DNA of 64,000 bases from Streptomyces sp. Je 1-79 (GCF_025195125.1 NZ_JAMGSL010000001.1:629269-693268); one strand, 5' to 3'. Counted from the stretch's first letter, positions 18,339 through 28,214 are shown. A program made the numbers and translations. Notes: generated by a model from the sequence alone, not told the origin.

Positions 18339-19838
18339 ATGGCGAAGGACCGGTACGGCAACTCCCTGCACGCGTGCACGCCCGAAGCGGCCGGGCACCT
18401 GGACCGCGCCGTGGCGGCCCTGCTGCACTTCAGCCCCGAGGTGGCTCCGGCCGTCGAGGATGCCGTCGCGGCAGCCCCCACCTCACCCGTGGCCCAGTCG
18501 TTCGCCGCCTATCTCGGGCTGCTGGGGACCGAGCCCGGCGAGGCCGCCGAGGCGCGCCGCCGGTTCCACCACTTCGCGACCGGGACCGATGGCTCGGCCC
18601 TTCCCGTACGGGACCGGCTGCACATGGCCGCGGCCGGCGCATGGCTGGCGGGCGACCTGAAGCGGGCGGGCGCGCATCTCGAAGAGCTCACCCTGATGTA
18701 CCCCCGAGATGCCCTCGCCCTCGCGGTCGGCCACCAGCTCGACTTCTTCACCGGCGACGCGGTGCGCCTGCGCGACAGGATCGGCGCCGCCCTGTCGGAG
18801 TGGGACACGGCCGAGCCCCATCGCGGCATGGTGCTGGGCATGTACGCCTTCGGCCTGGAGGAATCGGGGCACTACGCCCTCGCCGAGGAGGCGGGACTCG
18901 CCGCCGTCGAACAGAACCCCCGCGACGTCTGGGCGATCCACGCGGTGGTCCACACCTATGAGATGCAGGGCCGTGTCGCCGACGGCATCGGCTATCTGGA
19001 CGCCCGGCTCGGCGACTGGGCGGACGGCAACTACCTCAACGTGCACAACTGGTGGCACTACGCGCTGTACGCCCTGGAGGCCGGTGACACCGGCACGGCG
19101 CTGCGCATCTACGACGCCGCGATCAACAACGAGGCCTCCTCCGGGCTCGCGATGGAACTGCTGGACGCGTCCGCGCTGCTGTGGCGGTTCCACCTCGCCG
19201 GCATCGGCCAGGCGGCTCGCTGGGAGACGCTGGCCGACGCGTGGGCCGCGCGGGCCGACCCGCCCTACTACGCGTTCAACGACGTGCACGCCGTCATGTC
19301 GTACGCGGGCTCCGGGAGGCTGGATGCCGCGGAACGGCTCGTCGCCGACCGTCGACAGTGGCTCGCGAAGGCCGGCAGGGGCGGTGCGGACTCCGTCACC
19401 AACCACAGGATGACGGCCGAGATCGGTCTGCCCGTCTGCGAGGCCCTCATCGCCCATGCGCGCGGGCGCCACCGGACCGTCGTGGAACTGCTCCTGCCGC
19501 TGCGCCGCCGGTTCCACGAATTCGGCGGCAGCCACGCCCAACGCGACGCGGTGCAGAGGACGCTGGTCGACTCCGCGCTGCGGGCCGGCCGCCACGACCT
19601 GACCCGTGCCCTGATCAGCGAACGCATCGGCCTCCGGCCCGACAGCACCTACAACTGGCTGACCCGGGCCGACCTCGCGGACGCCCTGGGGGACGCGGCC
19701 CAGGCCGCCGTGGCCCGTGACCGCGCCCGCACGGCGGAGGGCTCCGCCGCGAAGGCACTGCACCGGCGCCCGCCGTTCCCGCCGTCGAACGGCCCTGGCG
19801 TCACCGGTCTGCCTGGCGGCCCGACAGCGCCCTGGTGA
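18339..19838 (+). CDS. TTC38-like tetratricopeptide repeat protein
   Basis: This 499-residue soluble protein, starting at ATG 18339 (or the adjacent GTG 18336), is made of helical hairpins. It carries the TTC38-family signature NVHNWWHYALYALE and AIHAVVHTYEMQGR. Members occur from bacteria to humans without a firm function. The end overlaps the convergent membrane gene by 38 bases. No partner genes are linked. Confidence 0.85.
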   Translation: MAKDRYGNSLHACTPEAAGHLDRAVAALLHFSPEVAPAVEDAVAAAPTSPVAQSFAAYLGLLGTEPGEAAEARRRFHHFATGTDGSALPVRDRLHMAAAGAWLAGDLKRAGAHLEELTLMYPRDALALAVGHQLDFFTGDAVRLRDRIGAALSEWDTAEPHRGMVLGMYAFGLEESGHYALAEEAGLAAVEQNPRDVWAIHAVVHTYEMQGRVADGIGYLDARLGDWADGNYLNVHNWWHYALYALEAGDTGTALRIYDAAINNEASSGLAMELLDASALLWRFHLAGIGQAARWETLADAWAARADPPYYAFNDVHAVMSYAGSGRLDAAERLVADRRQWLAKAGRGGADSVTNHRMTAEIGLPVCEALIAHARGRHRTVVELLLPLRRRFHEFGGSHAQRDAVQRTLVDSALRAGRHDLTRALISERIGLRPDSTYNWLTRADLADALGDAAQAAVARDRARTAEGSAAKALHRRPPFPPSNGPGVTGLPGGPTAPW

Positions 19839-20643
19839 GGTATGCGCCACCCACGATCAGGGCCACGCCCAGCCACCACACATCGCTCGCGAAGATGAGG
19901 ACGGCGATTCCGATGGGGACCAGCAGCCCGGCCAGCGGCAGCAGCATCCCTGCCAGGTGCGGTGGTTCGGGCGCGGAGCTGTCCGCCTCGTGCCGGGCCC
20001 GGGCGCGTACGACGTCCGGGTACCAGTCGGTGAAGCGCAGGGCGGCCATGATGGCCAGGATCTGGATGATCCACCCGGTCCAGATGTTGTTCGCGTTGTG
20101 CAGTACCAGGTCGCCGTACGCGCCGGCGATGGCGGCGATCAGGAAGGCCAGCCCCCACACCCCGGTGATGACGTAGTTGGTCCGCAGGAAGGGGGGCTTG
20201 TGCCAGTACGCCGGCTCGACCTGTTCTCGTGCGTACTGGAGGGTGAAGGGCATACGGAACGCCATGGACCCGAACGCGATCAGGACGAGGGCGAGGTTGG
20301 ACACCTCCCCGGCGTACGTCTCCAGCCAGCGCAGGGTGCCGTCGCTCGCGAGGATGCCGACGACGGCCAGCACGGCGAAGAACACCATGTCGGCGAGTTC
20401 CAGCAACTTCCAGGAACTTCCCCGGTTGACGATCCGCCCGGCCGCGACGAGCGCGATCGTCGTCGCCAGGGCGAGCGCGACCGCGATCTCGAACCGGCCG
20501 GGTCCGACGAGCAGCGAGAACACGATCCACGGCGCCATCCCGACGACCGGGTTCTCCAGGAATCCGGCCACAGCACCGCGGTCCGTGGTGGGTGCCTCGG
20601 TCTTCACCTCTCCAGATTGCGCGATGCGGGCCGAGGGGTCCAT
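19801..20643 (-). CDS. Polytopic membrane protein of unknown function
   Basis: This 280-residue protein has about eight hydrophobic segments, for example IVFSLLVGPGRFEIAVALAL, MVFFAVLAVVGIL, TGVWGLAFLIAAIAGAYG and IGIAVLIFASDVWWLGVAL. I do not recognise a functional family. The charged loop RARARHEADSSAPEPPH separates the last helices. The start at ATG 20643 lacks a clear ribosome site; a GTG about 14 codons downstream is possible. Confidence 0.75.
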   Translation of the reverse strand: MDPSARIAQSGEVKTEAPTTDRGAVAGFLENPVVGMAPWIVFSLLVGPGRFEIAVALALATTIALVAAGRIVNRGSSWKLLELADMVFFAVLAVVGILASDGTLRWLETYAGEVSNLALVLIAFGSMAFRMPFTLQYAREQVEPAYWHKPPFLRTNYVITGVWGLAFLIAAIAGAYGDLVLHNANNIWTGWIIQILAIMAALRFTDWYPDVVRARARHEADSSAPEPPHLAGMLLPLAGLLVPIGIAVLIFASDVWWLGVALIVGGAYLTRALSGRQADR

Positions 20644-20722
20644 TCGAGGGATTGGAACCCCCTGGTCGGGGCCTTCGGGCGGAAACCCGGTGCGAGGGCC
20701 CCGGGCGTGCGGCCCCCGGGCC

Positions 20723-21859
20723 TCAGGACCGCGCGTTGAGCTCGGCGACGATCGAGGCGGGTGTGTGACCGCTGCCGTCGGCCAACCGGTGGAAGTCGAC
20801 GGAGACGAAGTTCGGGTCGCGGCCTCCGGCCGCGGGCCGGCATCGCTCGGCGATCCGATCCCTCAACTTGGTGCCGTTGTCGAGGGCCGCCGTGAGGACG
20901 GTGGGCACGTTGCGGTGGTGACTCATCGTGAACAGCCGCCGGAATCCGGGCTCCTGACGGTCCAGAGGCAGGTCGGACCAGCGGCTGACGCACGCCAGGT
21001 CGTTGCCCATGTCCCCGAGGCTCCAGAAGTTGCTGACGGTCCAGGACCTGTCGTACATGACGCCCAGGTGCTCGCGGTCCGAGCGGTCGGAGAAGACCAG
21101 CAGCCGCTTCCCGACGGTGACGAGGTCGGCCACCTTGGGCCATCCCTGCTGCCGTACGTCCCAGGCGTCGGGCAGGAACAGCAGCTCGGACAGCCCCCTG
21201 ACCCTGCTGAGGGAGTTCCCTAGCTGGTCGGCGCCGACGTAGTCCTCGAGGAAGACGGTCACGACCTCCTCGGGGTGCGCGGCGAGGAAGTCCACGACGG
21301 TCTGCATCGTGCCGTGGAACGACTGGCGCGGAAGCGCGTACGTGGCGCCGGCGAAGGTCTTGCACTCGCCGTGGCACAGGTACACGTCGCTGGGGTAGCA
21401 GTCGCTGCCGAAGCTGATGACGCAGAGCCAGGTGCTGCGCTCGTACCAGTGGGTGTCCAGGCTCAACCCGCGTACGCCGTTGTCGAGCTGGGCTCGCACG
21501 GACTCGGACTGGTTCACCGAACTCCAGCGGGAGTCCTCGTAGTTGGTGAAGGCGTTGTGGGTGGTCAGGAAGGAGACCTCGTCGAGGCGGCGGTCGCCCC
21601 AGCGAGCGGTGGCCGAGTCGGCGTCGAGGGGGGTTCCGGCGGATGCGGATCCGACGGACGTGGGTCCGGCGGGAGGGGCCGCGGCCGGGGCGGAGGCGGT
21701 CGCGAGGGCCGGCGTGCCGAGGAGGGTCACCAGGAGGAGGAGCACGAAGGAGTACCGTCCGGATCTTCGCACGGACGCGGCGCGAGCGGTCCGCGGGCCG
21801 GATACCGGTGCGGCGCGGAGGCGCCCACGGGCCAGCCGCTGCATGTTCATGCCAATCAT
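20723..21859 (-). CDS. Secreted PI-PLC X-domain-like phosphodiesterase
   Basis: The protein is 378 residues from ATG 21859 (other ATGs at 21850, 21844 and 21946). A long basic leader and the hydrophobic stretch FVLLLLVTLLGTPALATA form the export signal. The mature part has the bacterial PI-PLC fold with both catalytic histidines in context (LTTHNAF and YLCHGEC), GLSLDTHWY and MSHHRN. Such enzymes cleave phosphatidylinositol or related phosphodiesters outside the cell. Several cysteines suggest disulfides. Confidence 0.85.
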   Translation of the reverse strand: MIGMNMQRLARGRLRAAPVSGPRTARAASVRRSGRYSFVLLLLVTLLGTPALATASAPAAAPPAGPTSVGSASAGTPLDADSATARWGDRRLDEVSFLTTHNAFTNYEDSRWSSVNQSESVRAQLDNGVRGLSLDTHWYERSTWLCVISFGSDCYPSDVYLCHGECKTFAGATYALPRQSFHGTMQTVVDFLAAHPEEVVTVFLEDYVGADQLGNSLSRVRGLSELLFLPDAWDVRQQGWPKVADLVTVGKRLLVFSDRSDREHLGVMYDRSWTVSNFWSLGDMGNDLACVSRWSDLPLDRQEPGFRRLFTMSHHRNVPTVLTAALDNGTKLRDRIAERCRPAAGGRDPNFVSVDFHRLADGSGHTPASIVAELNARS

Positions 21860-21967
21860 GCGCCGGAGGGTAGCGCGCGGGTCGTCGATTCGCCGCCCTG
21901 CGGACGTGACTGGCCGGTATCCGACAGTCGGCATCCGACGGGCCATGACGCCGTCGCGGAGTGGAGA

Positions 21968-22501
21968 TCAGGTGCCGACGGGCGCGCTCTCGTGCCTCAG
22001 CCACACGCCGAGGGCGGCGAAGTCGGCATCCGTGAGCCCTCGACGCGGGTCGACACGATGAAGCAGCGCGTGACCCCGATGGTGTGCGGCGACCCAGTGG
22101 CGATCGGTGTCGGTGATCTCGTCGTCGACCCAGGCGAAGGACCGTCCCGCTGCCTGGTCGACCAGTCCGCGTGTCTTCCAGTGCAAGCCGCTCCACTCGT
22201 CGTGCTCGTCGACAGCGGTCGGATCCGGCCAGTCCACGACGGGCAACGGGGGCAGACCCAGGCGTGGCGCGATGTACGCGTTCGCCTCGGACATCCATGT
22301 CGTCGCCCAGACCAGCTCGCACGGCAGCGCCGCCAGCCGGGTTCCGAGCCCGGGGTCGATCCTGGCCAGCAGCGGGTTCGCGTCAGCCTCCGGCGCCCCG
22401 GGAGTGGCCGGGTACGTCGGATACTCCTGCGACGGTGCTCCGAAGGGGATGAGCGGTCCGTCGACGTCGAGGTAGAGCAGGGGGAGTACGGAGCCGGTCA
22501 C
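21968..22501 (-). CDS. HAD-like domain protein
   Basis: This 177-residue protein starts at GTG 22501, overlapping the FUSC stop (GTGA), so it is translationally coupled. HAD motifs are LYLDVDGPL (motif I), WATTWMSEAN (motif II) and AWVDDEITDTD (motif IV). The nucleophile Asp and general-acid Asp of phosphatases are present in DVDG. The substrate is unknown. Confidence 0.8.
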   Translation of the reverse strand: MTGSVLPLLYLDVDGPLIPFGAPSQEYPTYPATPGAPEADANPLLARIDPGLGTRLAALPCELVWATTWMSEANAYIAPRLGLPPLPVVDWPDPTAVDEHDEWSGLHWKTRGLVDQAAGRSFAWVDDEITDTDRHWVAAHHRGHALLHRVDPRRGLTDADFAALGVWLRHESAPVGT

Positions 22502-24753
22502 GGCGCCACGCTAGCGCCTCCGCTCCCGCTCCCGCCTCCCCTCCCGGTCCCCGGCCCGCTCCCTTCCCCGGGCCCGCCTCCCCTCCCCGTCCCTGGCCCG
22601 GTCGCGCCCCCGACCCTGCCCCGGCTCTCCGCGAACTCGCCGGTGATGCGTTCCAGGTCCGTCATCAGCGAATCCAGCCACGACGCGGTTGCGTAGTACA
22701 GCCGTGGCGCGCCCGGGGGCTCCGCGGAGAAGTCGTCGAAGGCCCGGGCGCGCAGCGGCACGGACGTGTCAGGGGTGTCGCCGCTCGGGTCGAGGCGTGC
22801 GGAGACCAGGAGCATGCCCGCCGCCACCCGGTCGCCGATCCGGGTGAGCGCCTCGGTCGGCTCCTGGTCCAGGGGCGGGACGACAGCCGGCTCGGGCGGT
22901 ACGAGCAACCGGTCCGCGCCCCACAGCGCGTGGTGGCCGGCCATGAGCGAGGCCTGCCAGTCGTACGTGCCGGAGGGCACCGCCAGCCCTCTCGGTTCGC
23001 TCTGGTACTGCGCGTACGCGGCCTCCGCCATGATGAGCGCGTGCTGCAGCGACCGGTGCCCGGGGGCGGTCACGACCGGCACGCGCGTCCCGCCATCGGC
23101 GACCTGGGCGGTCGTGTCCACCACCGTCTCCGCGGTGTGGCGCAGCAGCGTCGCCACCGACCGCCGCAACTCGTCATGGGCGCCCCGGGGCCAGGCGAAC
23201 AGCCCGAACACGGCGCCGATCGCGCTGCCGGCCAGCACGTCCAGCAGACGGAACTCCGCGAGCTGCCAGGTCGCGGGCGCCAACTGGGCGAAGACCAGCG
23301 CGACGACCACCGTGAACATGGCCTGCGCCCAGCCCACGCCCTTCACCGGCCCCAAGGCGAAGGTGACCAGCATCAGCGGAGGCAGCGCGGCCGCGTACAC
23401 CTCGATGTCCGTCCCGACCAGCGTCAGCAGCGTGGCGGCGACGAGCGCTCCGACGAGGGTCCCGGTGAGCGCCACCCGCACCGTGCTCCTCGTCTCCCGC
23501 GCCGTCGTACGGGTCAGGCTGAGCGTGGCGAGGAGCAGCCAGAAGCCGTGCGGAAGCGTGTCGATCCCGGCGATCGTCCGGGCCGCCGCGAGAGCCAGGC
23601 TGATGCGTACCGCGTTCTGGAAGAACACGGACCGCTGTCCGACGTGCCCCGTCAGCCGTCGCCACCACAACGCCGGCGCCCGCATCCCCGCGTACCAGAA
23701 CCGCCCCGCCGCCGCAGTCGCCGCGGCCGCCCGGCCCCGTACGGCCAGGTCCGCCGCCGTGGACATCGCGAGCGCCGCGTCCGCCACCTCCAGGACCGCC
23801 GCATGGCGGCGCAGCACGGCGGGCGCGGTGTCCTCCTCCGGAGCCGTCGCCAGAGCCTGCCGTACCCGCCACAGCTCGGCATGCGCGCCGGTCGTCGGCG
23901 CCCGGCCACGCAGCCGGGCGGCGGTCTCCGCCGAGCAGGCCCGCACGGCGCGCAGCGCGTCCAGCCCGGCGTGTTCCGACGCGGGGCCGCCGGGCATCGG
24001 CGGCAGCAGCGCCAGCCGGGCCAGCAGTGTGCGCGCCCCGAGCCCGGTCTGGGCCAGGGCGCGGTCCCGTAGGCCCGGCCCCGCCGGCCGCTCGGCCTCA
24101 GGGACCCGCGAGGACCTCAGCGCCTTGCCGGCGGCCCGGGCCGCAGTGAGGACCGGCGCGTCGGAGAGCACGTACGGGGGCGAGGCCAGCGCGTCGGCAC
24201 ACCGCTCCGCGCAGTCGGCGGCCCGGGCGGCCAGCTCCCGGTACGAGACGGTCGGCGGACGATCGGGCAGCAGGAACGCCTCGGCGAGGATCAGCAGGGC
24301 CAGGCCGACCGTCGCGCCCACCAGCCGTTCGCCGAGGGAGCCGGGGTCGTAGGGCGGGAAGGACGGCAGGATGTACATCAGCTGCAGCCCGGGCGCGGCG
24401 CCGGCCGTGCGCGGGCCGCCTGCGGCGATGAAGGCCAGCACGAAGCCGACGACCAGCATGCCGAGAGCGGCGCTCCACGTGCGTACGGAGAGGTACGTGC
24501 CGATCGTGACGAGCACCCAGCAGGCGGGCACCGACGGCAGCAGCACCGCGGCCCGCTGCCGTCCTGTTCCGGGGATGTGCGACAGGCCGGCCATCGAGAC
24601 CGCAGCGAAGAGCGCGTACGTGGCGGCGACGGCCGAGTCGAAGCCGTACAGGAACAGGTAGAAACCGGCGCTTGCGGCGAGCGTGACCCGCACCGACCGG
24701 CGTGCCGCCGCCGCGTAGGCGGCCGGCAGCCGCACCCTGGGAAGGCGACCCAT
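22498..24753 (-). CDS. FUSC-family membrane protein
   Basis: This 751-residue protein has two clusters of hydrophobic helices (about residues 20-160 and 395-530), with GFWLLLATLSLTRTT and GSAIGAVFGLFAWPRG in the second. They are separated by a long Ala-rich cytoplasmic helical domain, the layout of FUSC/aromatic-acid-exporter-like proteins (YccS, AaeB). A role in export of aromatic or toxic acids is possible. The last 35 residues are a Gly-rich repeat. Confidence 0.87.
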   Translation of the reverse strand: MGRLPRVRLPAAYAAAARRSVRVTLAASAGFYLFLYGFDSAVAATYALFAAVSMAGLSHIPGTGRQRAAVLLPSVPACWVLVTIGTYLSVRTWSAALGMLVVGFVLAFIAAGGPRTAGAAPGLQLMYILPSFPPYDPGSLGERLVGATVGLALLILAEAFLLPDRPPTVSYRELAARAADCAERCADALASPPYVLSDAPVLTAARAAGKALRSSRVPEAERPAGPGLRDRALAQTGLGARTLLARLALLPPMPGGPASEHAGLDALRAVRACSAETAARLRGRAPTTGAHAELWRVRQALATAPEEDTAPAVLRRHAAVLEVADAALAMSTAADLAVRGRAAAATAAAGRFWYAGMRAPALWWRRLTGHVGQRSVFFQNAVRISLALAAARTIAGIDTLPHGFWLLLATLSLTRTTARETRSTVRVALTGTLVGALVAATLLTLVGTDIEVYAAALPPLMLVTFALGPVKGVGWAQAMFTVVVALVFAQLAPATWQLAEFRLLDVLAGSAIGAVFGLFAWPRGAHDELRRSVATLLRHTAETVVDTTAQVADGGTRVPVVTAPGHRSLQHALIMAEAAYAQYQSEPRGLAVPSGTYDWQASLMAGHHALWGADRLLVPPEPAVVPPLDQEPTEALTRIGDRVAAGMLLVSARLDPSGDTPDTSVPLRARAFDDFSAEPPGAPRLYYATASWLDSLMTDLERITGEFAESRGRVGGATGPGTGRGGGPGEGSGPGTGRGGGSGSGGASVAP
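22510..22615 (-). repeat. Gly-rich coding repeat at FUSC C-terminus
   Basis: About two and a half imperfect copies of a roughly 36-base unit encode the pattern GPGTGRGGGPGEGS. They lie at the extreme C-terminus, downstream of all predicted helices, and probably vary in length between strains. Confidence 0.6.
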
Positions 24754-24851
24754 GTCAACAGCATCACCCGACGCGCGCCCTCCGGCACGGGCGGCGGGGT
24801 GTCCGGGTGGCTGGCCGGCCGGGGTCTGCGCGCGACGGTGCGCCGTCGGCG

Positions 24852-25235
24852 TCAGTCCGAGGAGATGCGCCAGGACCTCAGGCGATCGGCGATGTCGTAC
24901 GAGTCCAGGCGCAGCGCCCGGATCTCGTTGATCAGGTCACGCCACGGCTCGAACGAGGTGTCCACCCGGTGCCCGGACGCCTCCAGGTAGCAGATCGCGA
25001 TGCCGTAGCCGTAGAGCTCGTTCCGGGCCGGGAGCGGGCGCAGCAGGACGCACTCCTCCAGGAACACGGCGGCGCGCCAGAAGGCGTCGGGATCGGCGTG
25101 GTCGAGCCGGGGGGTGTTCACCCGGTGGCGGGCGGACATTCCGGCCAGCACCGAAAGGTCGTTGACGGTGAGGTCCTTGCGCAGGATGTCCTCTTGGCGC
25201 GCCAGGAGCCATCGGTGGTCGACGCGCAGTTCCAC
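24852..25235 (-). CDS. Doc/Fic-like toxin of a toxin-antitoxin pair
   Basis: This 127-residue protein starts at GTG 25235, three bases after the antitoxin stop. It has the shape of Streptomyces Fic/Doc-type toxin components (HRVNTPRLDHADPDAFWRAA, LYGYGIAICYLEASG). The canonical Fic motif HPFxxGNGR is not present, so activity may be lost or different. Doc phosphorylates EF-Tu; whether this one does is unknown. Confidence 0.7.
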   Translation of the reverse strand: MELRVDHRWLLARQEDILRKDLTVNDLSVLAGMSARHRVNTPRLDHADPDAFWRAAVFLEECVLLRPLPARNELYGYGIAICYLEASGHRVDTSFEPWRDLINEIRALRLDSYDIADRLRSWRISSD

Positions 25236-25238
25236 GGG

Positions 25239-25490
25239 TCAGGCCGCCCGCGAGGTCTCGGACTTGGTCACCTGCGGAAGCCCGCCGAACTCCGCGTCGA
25301 ACATCTCCATGACGCCCGGGGCGCCGATGGCGCGGCGGAAGGCGGCGGTCGCCGTGTCCAGGAGCTGCTCGTGCTCCTTCTCGAGGGCCACCTGCGCGAG
25401 GTAGTCCTTCATGGACATCCCCGCGCCGTCGGCCAGCGCCTTGAAGCGGTCCCGTGTCGGCTCGTCGATCTTGACGGTGGTGTCAGCCAT
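25239..25490 (-). CDS. Antitoxin (ribbon-helix-helix type)
   Basis: This 83-residue protein begins with the strand-helix pattern TTVKIDEPTRDRFKALAD typical of CopG/RHH DNA-binding antitoxins. A Glu/Lys-rich helix follows, which likely neutralises the toxin. It directly precedes the toxin gene and should repress the operon. Confidence 0.75.
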   Translation of the reverse strand: MADTTVKIDEPTRDRFKALADGAGMSMKDYLAQVALEKEHEQLLDTATAAFRRAIGAPGVMEMFDAEFGGLPQVTKSETSRAA

Positions 25491-25585
25491 GCCTTGAGTA
25501 TGCCGCGCGGTATACCGGCGCGGCTACCGCTTGGGACGGGAAGGTGATTCGCTCACGTGTTCGGTTCTTGGTCTACGCTGGAACC

Positions 25586-26233
25586 ATGACCGCGACGCGA
25601 CCCCACATGCCCGCCTTGCAGGGCTCCCTCTTCGACCAGGGCGCCGACATCGGCCCGGGCCCGCTGGACGGCGTACGGCGGATCGCGCTCGACGAAGGAG
25701 CGTGGGTCGACCATCTGCCCGGGTGGTTCCACGGAGCCGACGCGCTGTTCGAGGAGCTTGCCGCAGGCGTCCCGTGGCAAGCCGAGGAGCGCACGATGTA
25801 CGACAACGTGGTCGCCGTGCCCCGCCTCCTCGCGTACTACCGAGAGGGCGCCCCGCTCCCGCATCCCGCCCTCGTCGAAGCCCGTGAGGCCCTGAGCGCC
25901 CACTACGCCCCCGAACTCGGAGAACCGTTCACCACCGCCGGCCTCTGCCTGTACCGCGACGGCCGCGACAGCGTCGCCTGGCACGGCGACCGCATCGGAC
26001 GCTCCGCCACGCAGGACACCATGGTCGCCATCCTCTCCCTCGGAGACCCTCGCGACCTCGCCCTCCGCCCTCGCGGCGGCGGCCCCGTCGCCCTCCGGCT
26101 CCCTCTGGGCCACGGCGACCTCGTGGTGATGGGCGGCTCCTGCCAACGCACCTGGGAACACGCGGTCCCGAAGACGAGCCGCGCCGTCGGGCCCCGCATC
26201 AGCATCCAGTTCCGGCCCAGAGGCGTGGGCTGA
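25586..26233 (+). CDS. AlkB-like 2OG-Fe(II) dioxygenase
   Basis: This 215-residue protein from ATG 25586 carries the iron and 2-oxoglutarate ligands of AlkB: WHGDRIG (HxD), a later EHAVPK His, and RISIQFR (two Arg). AlkB proteins reverse alkylation on DNA or RNA bases by oxidative demethylation. No ribosome site is seen and TACGCT lies 11-16 bases upstream, so the message may have a very short leader. Confidence 0.88.
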   Translation: MTATRPHMPALQGSLFDQGADIGPGPLDGVRRIALDEGAWVDHLPGWFHGADALFEELAAGVPWQAEERTMYDNVVAVPRLLAYYREGAPLPHPALVEAREALSAHYAPELGEPFTTAGLCLYRDGRDSVAWHGDRIGRSATQDTMVAILSLGDPRDLALRPRGGGPVALRLPLGHGDLVVMGGSCQRTWEHAVPKTSRAVGPRISIQFRPRGVG

Positions 26234-26449
26234 CCATCTCTCCTCCGGCGGCGGCGCGGACGGACGGCGCGTCAGCCGCCGACGGCGGGAGCGCGTGAAC
26301 GGCGCTCGTCCCCTCACGCGGGAGCCTTCCCCACGCCGCGGGGGCGGGCGGTCCGCCGGAGCGCCGTGGGCGACCCGCCCTCCACGCCCCGGCCACAGTG
26401 CACGGCCCACGGGCCGGTGTGTCACCGACACCGCCTACGATGTCCGCTC

Positions 26450-28198
26450 ATGAGCGCGAGCGAGGACCGAAGACCCCTGGTCGACGGGCGTTTCCACCTG
26501 ATCTCCCGGCTGGGCAGCGGCGGCATGGGCACCGTCTGGCGAGCACGCGACATCGCCTTGGAGCGCGATGTCGCGCTCAAGGAGGTCCGTCCGCCCGACC
26601 CGGCCATCGAGGACGCGAACCCCGGACTCGCCGCGCAGATGCGCGAGCGGGCCGTCCGCGAGGCACGGGCCCTGGCCCGGCTCTCGAATCCGCACGTCGT
26701 GACGATCCACCACATCGTCGAACCCCAGGACGGTTCGCACCCCTGGATCGTCATGGAGCTCGTCGAGGGACGCTCGGTGTACGACCGTCTCGCCGAAGGC
26801 CCCATGGCCGTCCCCGAGGTCCTCGCCCTCGGGCGGGAGGTCCTGTCCGCCCTGCGCGCCGCCCACTCCGCCGGCATCCAGCACCGCGACGTGAAGCCCG
26901 CCAACGTGCTGCTCCGCCCCGACGGCAGCGCCGTCCTGACCGACTTCGGCATCGCGGTGCTCAGCGAGGCGACGTCACGGCTCACCTCCACGGGTGACCT
27001 GATCGGCTCGCCCGAGTTCATCGCCCCCGAGCGAGTGCGCGGCGAGGAGGGCAACCCGGCCTCCGACCTGTGGTCGCTCGGCATGCTCCTGTACGTCGCG
27101 GCGGAGGGCCACCACCCGCTGCGCCGGGCCACCAGCCTCGCGACCGTGGTCGCCGTGCTCGACGACCCGATCCCGGCGCCGGTCAGGTCCGGCGCGCTGG
27201 CACCCGTACTCGCCCAACTCCTCGTGCGCGACCCGTCCGCGCGACCCGACGCGGCACGACTGGAACAGCTGCTGACCGACGCCGCCACGCGGCAGTCCGG
27301 CACCACCCAGGCCCCGGCGGAAGCGGCCCGCGGCGCGTTCGGTCCGCCGCACGCCCACCCCGCGTATGGGCCTCCGCCCGCCGCGTCGCAGCCCTGGCAC
27401 ACCCCCACCGTCCCCTCCCACGCCTCGTCCGCCCCCACCGCCCCGTCCTACGCCGCCCCGGCTGTCGGTGGAACGTTCGGCGCGCCCGTCCGGCCCGGCC
27501 AGCCCTCCGCCGCTCCCCGACCGCGCCGCCGGACCGCCGTCCTCGCGGCCTCCCTCACGCTGGCGGCCGCCGTGGCCGTCGTGGGCGTCGTGAAACTGCT
27601 CCCCGACGGCGGCACGGACACCGGGGCCAAGGGCGGCGACGCCCCGACGAGCGCGGAGCGCACCCCGGGCCAGGGGGCGAGTACGGGAAGCGGCGGCGGT
27701 ACGCAGCCCGGAACCACCACGCCCAAGGCCGTCGCGCCCCGTGGCACCCTCCTCACGACGGCCAACGTCCGCACCGTCATCGAGTCGTTCCGCAAAGCCA
27801 GCGGTTCCACCACGATGAAGGAACTGACGATCTACGAGGGCTATGCACTGGCCTCCATCCCGACCCGGCCCGGCGCGAAGACCTACGACGCGTACGAGTA
27901 CCGCGGCGGGATCGCCCGGAAGACCGGCCCCGGCGGAACCATCGACGCCGACGCCGCCGACGAGCAGCCGTTCGACGCCGCCGCCATGCCCTGGGACGGC
28001 CTTCCCGCGCTGATGAAGCGTGGCGAGAAGGAACTGAAGGTGGAGAGCCCGACGATGCGCTACGTCATCGTCGACCGCTGGACGTTCAACGAGGACCGCC
28101 CGACCCTGCGGTTCTACCTCATCAACGAGTACAGCGCTGTCGGCTACCTCGCCGCCGACACCTCCGGGAAGGTCGTGTCGAGTTACCCGGCTTCCTGA
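26450..28198 (+). CDS. Transmembrane serine/threonine protein kinase
   Basis: This 582-residue protein has a Hanks-type kinase at 10-275: GSGGMGTVWRA, VALKEV (Lys), HRDVKPANVLL, TDFGIAV and GSPEFIAPERV. A Pro/Ala-rich juxtamembrane segment follows, with one membrane helix near residue 370 (LTLAAAVAVVGVVKLL). The extracellular domain of about 190 residues has no PASTA repeats. The ATG lies about nine bases after TACGAT, with no ribosome site, consistent with a leaderless mRNA. The signal it senses is unknown. Confidence 0.95.
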   Translation: MSASEDRRPLVDGRFHLISRLGSGGMGTVWRARDIALERDVALKEVRPPDPAIEDANPGLAAQMRERAVREARALARLSNPHVVTIHHIVEPQDGSHPWIVMELVEGRSVYDRLAEGPMAVPEVLALGREVLSALRAAHSAGIQHRDVKPANVLLRPDGSAVLTDFGIAVLSEATSRLTSTGDLIGSPEFIAPERVRGEEGNPASDLWSLGMLLYVAAEGHHPLRRATSLATVVAVLDDPIPAPVRSGALAPVLAQLLVRDPSARPDAARLEQLLTDAATRQSGTTQAPAEAARGAFGPPHAHPAYGPPPAASQPWHTPTVPSHASSAPTAPSYAAPAVGGTFGAPVRPGQPSAAPRPRRRTAVLAASLTLAAAVAVVGVVKLLPDGGTDTGAKGGDAPTSAERTPGQGASTGSGGGTQPGTTTPKAVAPRGTLLTTANVRTVIESFRKASGSTTMKELTIYEGYALASIPTRPGAKTYDAYEYRGGIARKTGPGGTIDADAADEQPFDAAAMPWDGLPALMKRGEKELKVESPTMRYVIVDRWTFNEDRPTLRFYLINEYSAVGYLAADTSGKVVSSYPAS

Positions 28199-28214
28199 CG
28201 CCGGGTGGCCCCGC

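Noticed and set aside
20604..22322. 572-codon minus-strand open frame
   Set aside because: It overlaps the PI-PLC-like gene in another frame, is Arg/Pro-rich and shows no motif, whereas the chosen frame has catalytic histidines and a signal peptide.
22510..22615. Possible intergenic satellite repeat
   Set aside because: It is inside the FUSC reading frame and encodes its Gly-rich tail.
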